A model generated the notes under the pieces. That model searched no databases. It was given only the letters and a program-made list of their open reading frames with translations, and was not told the DNA's origin. Of a DNA stretch of 17,892 bases, positions 1 to 7,576 are shown piece after piece; position 1 is the first letter of the stretch, and each line of letters begins with the position of its first letter. Source of the DNA: an uncultured Flavobacterium sp. (GTDB lineage: Bacteria > Bacteroidota > Bacteroidia > Flavobacteriales > Flavobacteriaceae); NCBI GenBank assembly GCA_946886675.1, contig CAMPIZ010000003.1, positions 1 to 17,892 on the forward strand. The letters are read 5' to 3'. Made by a program: the position numbers and the translations under genes.

Positions 1-4
1 CTAT

Positions 5-12
5 TAACTTTA
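5..12 (+). promoter_or_regulatory. possible -7 box (TAACTTTA) of the S46 peptidase gene
   Basis: TAACTTTA matches the Bacteroidota -7 consensus TAnnTTTG at all but the last base and would leave a very short leader before the ATG at 24. The -33 region lies outside the window, so this is weak. Confidence 0.25.
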
Positions 13-23
13 TTCGAATAATA

Positions 24-2168
24 ATGAAAAAACTTATTTTGTTCCTTACCATGTCGCTTATGGTAATGCCGGTAAGAGCTGACGAAGGAATGTGGTTTTT
101 GATGTTCATTGAACGCCTTAACCACAGGGATATGCAAAAAATGGGCCTACAGCTTACTGCTGAAGAAATTTACAGCATTAACAACCACAGCCTAAAAGAT
201 GCTATCGTTCAGTTTAACGGCGGATGTACGGCAGAGGTAATTTCTAAAGAAGGACTGGTGCTTACTAACCACCACTGTGGTTATGATGCAATCGCAGAAC
301 TTTCTACTCCTGAGGCTAACTATCTTAGAGATGGTTTCTGGGCTGCTTCCCGTAAAGAGGAATTAAAGCCTAAAAGCCTTTATGTACGTTTCTTTGTAAG
401 AATGGATGACGTGTCTAAACGTATTCTTTCAAAGGTGAACGACAGTATGACAGAGGCCGAAAGGGAAAAAGCGATAAACCAGGAAATTGCCCTTATAGAA
501 CAGGAGAATAATGAAGGCGGTAAATATACCGTTTCAGTAAAGTCATTCTTCCAGGGTAATGAATATTACTATTTCGTTTATCAGGACTATACAGATGTTC
601 GCCTTGTAGGTACGCCTCCTGAAAGTATAGGTAAGTTTGGCGGTGATACAGATAACTGGGAATGGCCGCGCCATACAGGAGACTTCTCTATGTTCCGTAT
701 TTATGCAGATGAGAACGGAAACCCTGCTGAATATTCTCCTAACAATGTTCCGTTAAATCCTAAGCATTATCTTCCTGTAAGCTTGAAAGGTGTAGAAGAA
801 GGTGATTTTGCTATGATACTTGGTTATCCTGGGCGTACAAATCGCTGGATGCCGGCAGGAGGAATTGAGCAAAATGTAAAATTTGCTTACCCTGCATGGG
901 TGGAATCTTCTAAACTGGGTATGGACAAAATGAAAGTGCATATGGATAAGAGTGATGAGGTTCGCCTTAACTATGCTTCACAATATGCACAGGTTGCAAA
1001 CTACTGGAAAAACCGCCAGGGTATGATTGATGCCCTTACAAAACATAAAACAGCTGAAACGAAAGCTAAAGCGGAAGCTGATTTTAATAAATGGGCCAAC
1101 AAAAAAGAAAACAAGGAAAAATACGGCGATGTTATTGCTACAATAAACAAGTATTATTCTATGACAAACGAAAAAGCGCGTCATGATAATTACCTTGTAG
1201 GTTTACTAAGAACAAGTACATTTGCTGCTCTTCCATATAGCCTTGGCCGCGGCCTTGAGCAGTATGCAAATGGTCCTGAAGCAATGAGGGCACAAATGCT
1301 GCCTCAAATTCAGGAGTATGTTGATGAAACATACAAAACATTGTACATACCGCTTGAAAAAGATGTGCTTGCTGCGCAGCTTAACCTTTATGCAACAAAG
1401 TCAGTTGGGTATGATATTGCTCCTTACATAGCTAAAATAGGTAAAGAGAATAATTACAACTATACTGCTTTTGTAAACGATGCATTTGATAAGAGTATAT
1501 TTGGTTCAAAAGAAAAGCTTGAGGCTTTCTTAAAAGAGCCAAATGCAGAGGTGCTTAAAAATGATCCGTTATATATTCTTTCTTCAGATATCCTGAAGCA
1601 GTACAGAGCAATGCCTGATAATATTGGTGCTGCTGAGAATGATTTTTCAAAAGCGTTCCGTTTACTGGTAGAAGGTATGAGGGAAGCTAATCCTAATGCA
1701 AAATATTACCCGGATGCAAACAGCACACTTCGTTTAACCTATGGTAAAGTAAGGTCGCTTCCTGCAGATAAGAGAAATGATGCTAAAGTGAATTACTACA
1801 CTACAATGAAAGGTGAAGTAGCTAAATACAAGCCGAAAGATGCAGAGTTTGACCTGCCTAAAAAACTTCTTGATATGTATGCTGCAAAAGATTTCGGGCA
1901 GTATGCAGACGATGATGGTTATATGCCGGTAAACTTCCTTACGGATAACGATATTACCGGTGGTAATTCTGGTTCTCCTGTACTTAACGGTAAAGGTGAA
2001 TTGATAGGCCTTGCTTTTGATGGTAACATAGAAGCTATGGCAGGTGACGTTATTTTTGATAAAGAACTTCAGAGAACTATAAATGTTGATATCCGTTATG
2101 TTTTATGGATCATAGACAGATTCTCAGGGGCTAAACATATTGTGGACGAAATGACGATTGTGAGATAA
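24..2168 (+). CDS. S46 family dipeptidyl-peptidase, DPP7 type
   Basis: Secreted serine exopeptidase that removes dipeptides from peptide N-termini in the periplasm, feeding amino-acid use. It has 714 residues, the usual S46 size. A signal peptide (residues 1-19, ending VRA before DEGMW) is followed by the chymotrypsin-like double barrel interrupted by the helical S46 domain. The catalytic triad is readable: His84 in TNHHCGY, Asp220 in WPRHTGDF and Ser649 in GGNSGSP. Eighteen residues after the serine, in FDGN, lies Gly667. In Porphyromonas DPP11 the residue at this spacing is an arginine that selects Asp/Glu, while DPP7 enzymes have glycine, so I infer DPP7-like specificity for hydrophobic or broad P1 residues. 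The ATG at 24 gives a complete signal peptide. The gene stands alone and ends at a strong hairpin terminator. The family is certain; the subtype is an inference from one position. Confidence 0.96.
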   Translation: MKKLILFLTMSLMVMPVRADEGMWFLMFIERLNHRDMQKMGLQLTAEEIYSINNHSLKDAIVQFNGGCTAEVISKEGLVLTNHHCGYDAIAELSTPEANYLRDGFWAASRKEELKPKSLYVRFFVRMDDVSKRILSKVNDSMTEAEREKAINQEIALIEQENNEGGKYTVSVKSFFQGNEYYYFVYQDYTDVRLVGTPPESIGKFGGDTDNWEWPRHTGDFSMFRIYADENGNPAEYSPNNVPLNPKHYLPVSLKGVEEGDFAMILGYPGRTNRWMPAGGIEQNVKFAYPAWVESSKLGMDKMKVHMDKSDEVRLNYASQYAQVANYWKNRQGMIDALTKHKTAETKAKAEADFNKWANKKENKEKYGDVIATINKYYSMTNEKARHDNYLVGLLRTSTFAALPYSLGRGLEQYANGPEAMRAQMLPQIQEYVDETYKTLYIPLEKDVLAAQLNLYATKSVGYDIAPYIAKIGKENNYNYTAFVNDAFDKSIFGSKEKLEAFLKEPNAEVLKNDPLYILSSDILKQYRAMPDNIGAAENDFSKAFRLLVEGMREANPNAKYYPDANSTLRLTYGKVRSLPADKRNDAKVNYYTTMKGEVAKYKPKDAEFDLPKKLLDMYAAKDFGQYADDDGYMPVNFLTDNDITGGNSGSPVLNGKGELIGLAFDGNIEAMAGDVIFDKELQRTINVDIRYVLWIIDRFSGAKHIVDEMTIVR

Positions 2169-2190
2169 TTTAATTTATTTTGTTCAAATT

Positions 2191-2219
2191 AAAAGGCCTC
2201 TGTGAAGAGGCCTTTTTTT
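2191..2219 (+). terminator. Rho-independent terminator after the S46 peptidase gene
   Basis: A perfect 10-bp stem (AAAAGGCCTC at 2191-2200 with GAGGCCTTTT at 2207-2216) has a 6-base loop (TGTGAA) and runs into seven T. It starts 23 bases after the peptidase stop codon and separates that gene from the downstream Mur ligase gene. Confidence 0.92.
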
Positions 2220-2256
2220 ATTTTATGCAGTTTCAGCATGTTTAATAACAAATCCC

Positions 2257-2264
2257 TATTTTTG
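2257..2264 (+). promoter_or_regulatory. candidate -7 box (TATTTTTG) of the mpl-like gene
   Basis: TATTTTTG fits TAnnTTTG exactly and lies 22 bases before the ATG at 2287, downstream of the preceding terminator, where a promoter is needed. No clear TTG -33 element is seen at the usual spacing. Confidence 0.4.
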
Positions 2265-2286
2265 AAAGGAAATAAAAAATACACAA

Positions 2287-3645
2287 ATGCGCACACACTT
2301 TATTGCTATAGGCGGTGCCGCCATGCATAACCTGGCACTTGCACTTTATGAAAAAGGATATAATGTAACAGGTAGTGATGATGCCATATTTGAGCCATCG
2401 CGTTCACGCCTTGAAAAAAAAGGATTACTGCCTATAGAAATGGGTTGGTTTCCTGAAAAAATTACTACCGATATAGAGGCCATTATACTGGGAATGCATG
2501 CAAAGGCCGATAATCCTGAACTGCTAAGTGCACAGGAATTAGGGTTGAAAATATATTCTTATCCTGAGTTTCTGTATGAGCAGTCTAAAAATAAAACGCG
2601 TGTAGTGATAGGAGGTTCGCATGGAAAAACAACTATAACAAGCATGATACTTCATGTTATGAATTATAATAATATAGAAGTAGATTATATGGTAGGGGCA
2701 CAGCTGGAAGGTTTTGATACCATGGTACACCTTACCGATGATAATGATTTTATTGTGCTGGAAGGTGATGAGTACCTGTCTTCACCTATGGACAGGAGGC
2801 CTAAATTTCACTTATATCAGCCTAATATAGCTTTAATAAGCGGAATAGCCTGGGACCATATTAATGTGTTCCCTACTTACAAAAATTATGTGGAGCAGTT
2901 TGAGATTTTTATAAGTAAAATTACCAATGGTGGCATACTGGTTTATAATGAAGAAGATGCTGAAGTTAAGCGTGTAGCAGAAGCAGCAACTAACCCTATA
3001 CGTAAATTGCCTTACCATACGCCTGATTATACAGTACAGGATGGAGTAACATATCTTGATACGCCGGAAGGGCCAATGCCAATAGAAGTGTTTGGTGGAC
3101 ACAATCTTAATAACCTTGCAGGAGCAAAATGGATTTGCCAGAATATGGGTGTTGATGAAGCCGATTTTTATGAAGCTATAGCAACATTTAAAGGAGCAAG
3201 CAAGCGCCTTGAAAAAATTGCTGAAAAAGATAATAATGTAGCTTATAAGGATTTTGCTCATTCACCAAGTAAAGTGGCGGCAACAACAAAAGCAGTTAAA
3301 GAACAGTATCCAAACAAAAAACTTATTGCGTGCCTGGAACTGCATACTTACAGCAGCCTTAATGCTGAGTTCTTAAAAGAGTATGAGGGCGCGCTTGATA
3401 ATGCCGATGTTGCTGTAGTATTCTATTCTCCGGATGCAGTAAAGATCAAACAACTTGAAGAGGTAACTTATGAGCAGATAGCTAAGGCTTTTAATCGTGA
3501 AGACATTATTATATATACTAACCCGGAAGAGTTTAAAAATTATCTTTTTAACCTTAAACATGATGCCGAAGGTATAGCTTTACTGTTAATGAGTTCGGGT
3601 AATTACGGTGGACTTAATTTTGATGAAGTGAAAAATTTAATTTAA
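2287..3645 (+). CDS. mpl: Mur ligase family protein, Mpl-like (UDP-MurNAc : murein peptide ligase)
   Basis: ATP-dependent cytoplasmic ligase that, in the Mpl family, joins recycled murein tripeptide (L-Ala-gamma-D-Glu-meso-DAP) to UDP-N-acetylmuramate so that wall peptides return to peptidoglycan synthesis. Its 452 residues compare with about 457 for E. coli Mpl. The N-terminal Rossmann-like UDP-binding domain opens with HFIAIGGAAM. The ATP loop GGSHGKTT spans residues 109-116. The metal-binding acidic motif EGDEY is at 159-163 and DHINVFPTY is near 190-198. The C-terminal domain has the DFAHSPSKV segment, where E. coli-type Mpl has DFAHHPT. MurC shares this layout, but the first residues and the C-terminal segment fit Mpl and the 'peptidoglycan synthetase' annotation used in Flavobacteria. 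The gene is bounded by terminators on both sides and appears to be transcribed alone. Confidence 0.88.
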   Translation: MRTHFIAIGGAAMHNLALALYEKGYNVTGSDDAIFEPSRSRLEKKGLLPIEMGWFPEKITTDIEAIILGMHAKADNPELLSAQELGLKIYSYPEFLYEQSKNKTRVVIGGSHGKTTITSMILHVMNYNNIEVDYMVGAQLEGFDTMVHLTDDNDFIVLEGDEYLSSPMDRRPKFHLYQPNIALISGIAWDHINVFPTYKNYVEQFEIFISKITNGGILVYNEEDAEVKRVAEAATNPIRKLPYHTPDYTVQDGVTYLDTPEGPMPIEVFGGHNLNNLAGAKWICQNMGVDEADFYEAIATFKGASKRLEKIAEKDNNVAYKDFAHSPSKVAATTKAVKEQYPNKKLIACLELHTYSSLNAEFLKEYEGALDNADVAVVFYSPDAVKIKQLEEVTYEQIAKAFNREDIIIYTNPEEFKNYLFNLKHDAEGIALLLMSSGNYGGLNFDEVKNLI

Positions 3646-3646
3646 T

Positions 3647-3671
3647 AAAAAGGCGCATTCTGTGCCTTTTT
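3647..3671. terminator. bidirectional terminator between mpl and the DUF1287 gene
   Basis: The hairpin AAAAAGGCGCA / TGTGCCTTTTT (11-bp stem with one G-T pair, TTC loop) starts two bases after the mpl stop codon. It has T-runs on both strands, so it can end mpl transcripts and the converging DUF1287 transcript, whose stop codon (3670-3672) lies in its edge. Confidence 0.85.
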
Positions 3672-4241
3672 ATTTTTTATACCGATAATGCCCATCAATA
3701 GTGTAATCAAACAAACAGTCTTCCAAATTTTGACCGGTGCCTATATTGTGCACAATCATATAATTGCCAGATGTACCTTTTTTATTTACAACAATCCCTA
3801 TGTGAGGTAAATTCCCTTTAAGCATCCAGGTTACTATATCGCCGGGTTTATAATCACTTCCATTGTAACGGTTAGTTTTTGTCCTTGTCTTGTAAAAAAT
3901 GTCTGTAGGTTGGGTACACGCCTGTGATCTATATTAGTATCAGTCGATTTTAATCCCCAGTTTTTAGGATATTTAGAAAAGTTTGCCTTCATATCTTCAT
4001 GAACTTCCTTTTGCAGGTCTATGCCAAGCTTTCGGTAAGCCCTTATAATAACATCGGTACATACTCCTGTATGTGCAGGCACATCGCCGTTAGGGTATTT
4101 TATATTTACATAAGATGGGTCGTACCGTACTTGGTCTTTAATAAGTAAGAGTGCAGCATCTGAAAGCCTTTCATAAAAACCCTTTTCTATAGTAGAACTA
4201 ATAAGAAAGCCTGTAAGAAATAAAAGTAATAACTGCTTCAT
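3670..4241 (-). pseudogene. DUF1287 family exported protein, broken by a one-base frameshift
   Basis: The first part (4241 down to about 3880) encodes a short hydrophobic N-terminus and the DUF1287 hallmarks: HTGVCTDVIIRAYRKLG with the likely active cysteine at residue 61, then NIDHRRVPNLQTFFTRQG. That frame then runs into unrelated residues and stops at 3834. The other frame continues the family without a stop: DYKPGDIVTWML, LPHIGIVVN, YMIVHNIGTG and DYTIDGHYRY, ending at 3670-3672. Adding one base to the TTTTT run at 3876-3880 joins both halves into a protein of about 190 residues, close to the normal family length of about 200. The family has a papain/NlpC-like fold of unknown function. 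The second half keeps perfect family sequence, so this is either a very recent mutation or a sequencing/assembly error in a homopolymer; without reads I cannot tell which. It converges on mpl and diverges from radC. Confidence 0.88.
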
Positions 4242-4273
4242 AATAAGGTGCTTTTGTTTTTAACGCAATAATA

Positions 4274-4307
4274 TTGCCCTGTAGTATTTTCTTTTTAGCT
4301 AAATTCG
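4274..4307 (+). promoter_or_regulatory. possible radC promoter
   Basis: TTG (4274-4276) and TAAATTCG (4300-4307, one mismatch to TAnnTTTG) are separated by 23 bases and lie in the 85-base region between the divergent DUF1287 and radC genes. The spacing is at the upper limit of the flavobacterial range. TACTTTAC just before the start codon is an alternative box. Confidence 0.3.
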
Positions 4308-4326
4308 TACACCTTACTTTACAAAT

Positions 4327-5025
4327 ATGGAAGAAACCGCAGGAGCCTTTTCTATTAAATACTGGGCTGAAGACGATAAACCTCGTGAAAAATTAATGCT
4401 AAAAGGCAAAGCTGCACTTAGTGATGCTGAGCTTATTGCCATACTTATAGGTTCAGGCAGCCGTAATGAAAGTGCTGTTGAGCTTAGCAAACGCATACTT
4501 AAAAGCGTAGATAATAACCTTAATGCTTTGGGTAAGCTGTCCACGCAACAGCTTATGAATTTTAAGGGTATAGGCGAGGCAAAAGCTGTAACCATTGCTG
4601 CAGCTGCCGAACTGGGCCGGAGACGAAGGGAGGAAGAGAGTATAGACCTCAAAAAAATAACTTCAAGTAAAGCTGTTTATGAAATTATGCAGCCACTTAT
4701 AGGCGAATTGCCTCATGAGGAATTTTGGGTGCTATACCTTAATAATTCCAATAAAGTTATTTATAAGTCACAGCTTAGTAAGGGAGGCATTACAGGTACG
4801 GTAGTAGATGTGAGATTGGCTTTTAAACTGGCACTCGAACACAACGCTACGGCAATGATTCTGGTGCATAACCATCCATCCGGAGTATTACAGGCCAGCG
4901 ATGCCGACAAGCAGACAACCAAGCAAATGAAGCAGGCAGGCCATAGCCTGAGCATTAATATATTGGATCATGTTATAGTAACCGAGAAGTCATACCTTAG
5001 TTTTGCAGATGACGGTATTTTATAA
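4327..5025 (+). CDS. radC: RadC family protein (JAB/MPN domain)
   Basis: Full-length RadC (232 residues). An N-terminal helix-hairpin-helix-like UPF0758 region (residues about 15-100, with LSDAELIAILIGSG and FKGIGEAKA) is followed by the JAB/MPN metalloprotease-like domain (about 105-232). The JAMM metal motif is intact: H181-N-H183-PSG, then Ser191 and Asp194. The name comes from an old link to DNA repair in E. coli that was later retracted. The biochemical role is still unsettled; RadC-like proteins also occur on mobile elements. The ATG at 4327 is the first start after the divergent intergenic region and matches the usual N-terminus (LREKLMLKG-type motif near residue 20). A 44-base gap separates it from the ABC genes, so read-through is possible. 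Confidence 0.95.
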   Translation: MEETAGAFSIKYWAEDDKPREKLMLKGKAALSDAELIAILIGSGSRNESAVELSKRILKSVDNNLNALGKLSTQQLMNFKGIGEAKAVTIAAAAELGRRRREEESIDLKKITSSKAVYEIMQPLIGELPHEEFWVLYLNNSNKVIYKSQLSKGGITGTVVDVRLAFKLALEHNATAMILVHNHPSGVLQASDADKQTTKQMKQAGHSLSINILDHVIVTEKSYLSFADDGIL

Positions 5026-5031
5026 TAGCCT

Positions 5032-5048
5032 TATTTTCGTTAACTTGC
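5032..5048 (+). promoter_or_regulatory. possible promoter boxes before the ABC operon
   Basis: TATTTTCG (5032-5039) has one mismatch to TAnnTTTG. TAACTTGCA just after it looks like TAACTTTGCA lacking one T. Either could start the ABC-permease transcript in the 44-base gap after radC. Weak evidence. Confidence 0.25.
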
Positions 5049-5069
5049 AGGTCATCAAATAAAATTGTA

Positions 5070-5699
5070 ATGATTACTACAAAAGATATACAGTTTTCTT
5101 ATGGTAAGGAGGCCTCTTTTCATTTTCCTGATATCGTTACTTCAAAAGGCGAAAGCCTGTTAATAACAGGTGGTTCCGGTAAAGGTAAAACTACGCTCCT
5201 ACATTTATTGGGAGGTCTATTGCGTCCACAGTCGGGAAATGTAATTATAGAAGATACTAATATAGCTTCACTTTCAGAAAAAAAACTGGATCATTTCAGA
5301 GGTAAAAATATTGGGCTGGTATTACAGCAGTCCTATTTTGTGGCATCACTTAATGTTCTGGAAAACGTAGTGCTTGCTTCATGGCTCGCAACAGGCCATC
5401 AGGCAACCGAAAAGGCAAAACAATTACTGGAGCAACTTGATCTTAAAGAGCAAATGTATAAACTGCCTTCTCAATTAAGTGTGGGCCAGCAGCAAAGGGT
5501 GTCTATAGCCCGGGCCCTTATTAATGAGCCAAAACTGCTTTTGGCCGATGAACCTACCTCAAGCCTTGATGATGAAAATGCATTTAAGGTGGCTGATATG
5601 CTTTCAGCCCTTGCAAAGCAATATGGTACGGCATTGGTTATAGTAACACACGACCAAAGACTGAAAGACCGTTTTCCTAACCAAATTACATTGTCATGA
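5070..5699 (+). CDS. ABC transporter ATP-binding protein (LolD/MacB class)
   Basis: ATPase subunit of a type VII (FtsX/MacB-like) ABC complex. In 209 residues it carries every nucleotide-binding motif: Walker A GGSGKGKT (34-41), Q-loop at Gln86/87, signature LSVGQ (136-140), Walker B LLLADEP (156-162), the D-loop SSLD (164-167) and the switch His194 in VTHD. The short length and LLGGLLRPQSG match LolD-type subunits. Its stop codon overlaps the permease start by four bases (ATGA), so the two are translationally coupled and form one transporter. Type VII transporters usually do mechanical work on periplasmic partners instead of moving solutes through the membrane. The substrate cannot be told from the ATPase; the permease and the next gene suggest metal handling. 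Confidence 0.95.
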   Translation: MITTKDIQFSYGKEASFHFPDIVTSKGESLLITGGSGKGKTTLLHLLGGLLRPQSGNVIIEDTNIASLSEKKLDHFRGKNIGLVLQQSYFVASLNVLENVVLASWLATGHQATEKAKQLLEQLDLKEQMYKLPSQLSVGQQQRVSIARALINEPKLLLADEPTSSLDDENAFKVADMLSALAKQYGTALVIVTHDQRLKDRFPNQITLS

Positions 5700-7066
5700 T
5701 TACTAAGATAGCGTGGAAAAATATATGGTTTAAACCACTCAATACAGCCTTAAGTATTATTCTGCTTACTGCCAGTGTTGCCATCATTACATTACTCATA
5801 CTGCTGCAGGAGCAGTTTGAGAAAAAGTTTAATGATAATATAGATGGTATAGATATGGTGCTGGGTGCTCAGGGCAGCCCGTTGCAGTTAATACTGTCTT
5901 CCGTATATCAGGTGGATGCGCCTACAGGTAATATTGATTATACCGAAGCAAAAAAATGGATGAATCATCCTTTTGTGGAAACGGCTATTCCCCTGGCTTT
6001 TGGTGACAATTACAGAGGTTACAGGATAGTAGGAACCACACCGGAATATCTTACTAAATATGGAGCCGAGATAAATGAAGGAAAAGTTTTTGACCATAAT
6101 TTTGAAGTTGTAATAGGCAGTTCAATCGCACAGAAACTAAATCTTAAAATAGGAGACAATTTTTTTGGTTCTCATGGGGATGCAGAAGAAGGGGAGGTGC
6201 ATGAACATCAAGCGTATGTTGTAACCGGGATAGCTTCACAAACAGGTAAAGTTATAGATAACCTTATATTGTGTAATATACCCAGTGTATGGGCAATGCA
6301 CGATCACGGGCATGCGGAGGGAGAACATGCAGGAGAACATGATCACGATGCGCATGATCATCACGACCATGAAGCGGCAGAAGAAGTTCATAGTCATGAC
6401 GATCATGAACATGCGGCAGAAGAAGGAGTTGAGCATCATCATGAAGATGGGCATGACCACGATCATGATGAGCAAGCTCATAGCCATGATCATGAAGATG
6501 ATGTAATAAGCGAAGAAGGAAAGGAGATAACAGCAGTACTTATAAAGTTTAAGAGTAAGATGGGGATAGTAACCTGGCCAAGGCTTATACCTCAAAATAC
6601 AAAAATGCAGGCAGCACTGCCGGGTATAGAAATAAACAGGCTGTTTACGCTGTTTGGTATTGGCCTTGATGCTCTGCAATACCTTGCCTACGGCATAATG
6701 CTTATATCCGGCATCAGTATATTTATAGCGCTTTATAATACACTTAAAGAGCGAAAATATGAGTTTGCATTACTTCGTGTTAATGGGGCAAGTCGCATAC
6801 AGTTGCTTATGCTGGTACTTATAGAAAGCTTATTATTATGTATTACCGGTTTTGTTTTTGGAACGATTGTTGGAAGAATAGCACTAAGTCTTATTTCGGG
6901 ATCTTCGGAAAGCGAATTCAAAATTTCGTTCAATCCCCTCGACTTTGTGTGGGAAAAAGAGGGATATTTACTTCTGCTCACTATCTTTGTAGGGGTTTTG
7001 GCTGCAGTTATTCCGGCAGTTAAGGCATATAGTTTAAACATATCAAAAACACTTGCAAATGCATAA
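5696..7066 (+). CDS. FtsX/MacB-type ABC permease with a histidine-rich extracytoplasmic loop
   Basis: Membrane subunit partnering the upstream ATPase, 456 residues. The layout is the type VII one. TM1 lies at about 17-37, then a large extracytoplasmic MacB-PCD-like domain (about 40-315), then three TM helices at about 322-347, 368-400 and 422-445. The cytoplasmic loop KERKYEFALLRVNGASRIQL is the typical FtsX coupling segment. Unusually, residues 202-266 of the extracytoplasmic domain are almost wholly His, Asp, Glu, Ala and Gly, with about 23 histidines. Such His/acidic tracts are known from zinc- and nickel-handling proteins (ZnuA loops, ZIP and CDF transporters), so I infer metal binding. 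A second short cluster (EVHEHQ, about 167-172) precedes it. The start overlaps the ATPase gene by four bases and the end overlaps the next gene by eight. Confidence 0.93.
   Translation: MITKIAWKNIWFKPLNTALSIILLTASVAIITLLILLQEQFEKKFNDNIDGIDMVLGAQGSPLQLILSSVYQVDAPTGNIDYTEAKKWMNHPFVETAIPLAFGDNYRGYRIVGTTPEYLTKYGAEINEGKVFDHNFEVVIGSSIAQKLNLKIGDNFFGSHGDAEEGEVHEHQAYVVTGIASQTGKVIDNLILCNIPSVWAMHDHGHAEGEHAGEHDHDAHDHHDHEAAEEVHSHDDHEHAAEEGVEHHHEDGHDHDHDEQAHSHDHEDDVISEEGKEITAVLIKFKSKMGIVTWPRLIPQNTKMQAALPGIEINRLFTLFGIGLDALQYLAYGIMLISGISIFIALYNTLKERKYEFALLRVNGASRIQLLMLVLIESLLLCITGFVFGTIVGRIALSLISGSSESEFKISFNPLDFVWEKEGYLLLLTIFVGVLAAVIPAVKAYSLNISKTLANA
6299..6493 (+). repeat. His/Asp/Glu-rich low-complexity tract in the permease gene
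   Basis: The 195 bases are rich in catgat and catgac hexamers and encode HxH and HD repeats. Inside it the 13-mer GCGGCAGAAGAAG occurs twice (6374-6386 and 6413-6425), exactly 39 bases or 13 codons apart. The tract therefore seems to have grown by in-frame duplication of about 13 codons, and its length may vary between strains. Confidence 0.85.
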
Positions 7067-7562
7067 GAATATTTTTATTACAGCGATACTGATGTTAACC
7101 GGATTTATGATGTTGTCTATGGGTACTCCTGATGTAAAAAATTCCGGTTTTTACCAAAATAAAATAGCAATTGATAATCTGACTGTTGCAGATACCCTTT
7201 CGTGGAAATTGCTGGGTCAGATAAAATACATTAAAAAACCGAGTGATGATTATCCTGAAGGGGTAATGTATCCGGTTATAAATTCTACGCTAAAGGCAAA
7301 AAATAAAAAGCCAATAATAATGAGTGGTTTTATAATTCCTATAGATAATAAAACCTATGCCCTTAGTAAAAACGTTTTTGCTTCATGTTTTTTCTGTGGG
7401 CAGGCAGGCCCTGAAACTATTATGGGCATTAAATTTAAAAATCCCGAAACCAGGCTTAAGACAGATCAGTATGTAACACTTCAGGGTAATTTCAGGTATA
7501 ACGACAGTGATGTTGATGACTGGATTTATCATATAGAAAACGCAGTAATAGTAAAACAATAA
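7059..7562 (+). CDS. small exported CxxC protein, DUF3299-like
   Basis: A 167-residue protein with an N-terminal hydrophobic signal or anchor (residues about 4-22, no lipobox). It is then an all-beta-looking domain: SWKLLGQIKY (48-57), IIMSGFIIPI (86-95), VFASCFFCGQAGPE (106-119), and a C-terminal LQGNFRYNDSDVDDWIYHIENAVIV. The pattern 'measure of a folded strand, GFIIPID, SCFFC, GPE' resembles DUF3299 proteins and their Bacteroidota relatives that sit beside ABC/FtsX permease genes. Cys110 and Cys113 form a CxxC that could bind metal or be redox active. I chose the ATG at 7059 over an upstream in-frame TTG at 7053; it overlaps the permease by eight bases, so coupling is likely. The family assignment is a recollection of pattern, not a search result. 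The function is unknown; envelope metal homeostasis is inferred. Confidence 0.75.
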   Translation: MHKNIFITAILMLTGFMMLSMGTPDVKNSGFYQNKIAIDNLTVADTLSWKLLGQIKYIKKPSDDYPEGVMYPVINSTLKAKNKKPIIMSGFIIPIDNKTYALSKNVFASCFFCGQAGPETIMGIKFKNPETRLKTDQYVTLQGNFRYNDSDVDDWIYHIENAVIVKQ

Positions 7563-7576
7563 GGGAAGGATAGCTT

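Noticed and set aside
2833..3261. 142-codon open frame on the minus strand inside the mpl-like gene
   Set aside because: Lies entirely within a well-supported conserved gene in another frame, with low-complexity Ile/Phe/Cys-rich composition and no recognisable motif.
4314..4652. 112-codon Ser/Leu-rich open frame on the minus strand over the start of radC
   Set aside because: Antisense shadow of radC with repetitive Ser-Leu-Arg composition.
4327..5025. radC as evidence of a mobile element
   Set aside because: RadC-like genes do occur on mobile elements, but here it sits among housekeeping genes with no other mobility marker and normal-looking composition.
6236..6679. 147-codon Met-rich open frame on the minus strand and a 73-codon Met-rich frame on the plus strand (6285-6506) over the His-rich tract
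   Set aside because: They are produced by the catgat/atg repeats of the His-rich tract read in other frames; composition is extreme and the permease frame explains the region fully.
7053..7058. TTG start for the CxxC protein gene
   Set aside because: An ATG follows two codons later (7059) in the same frame and gives a typical signal sequence; TTG is the less likely start.
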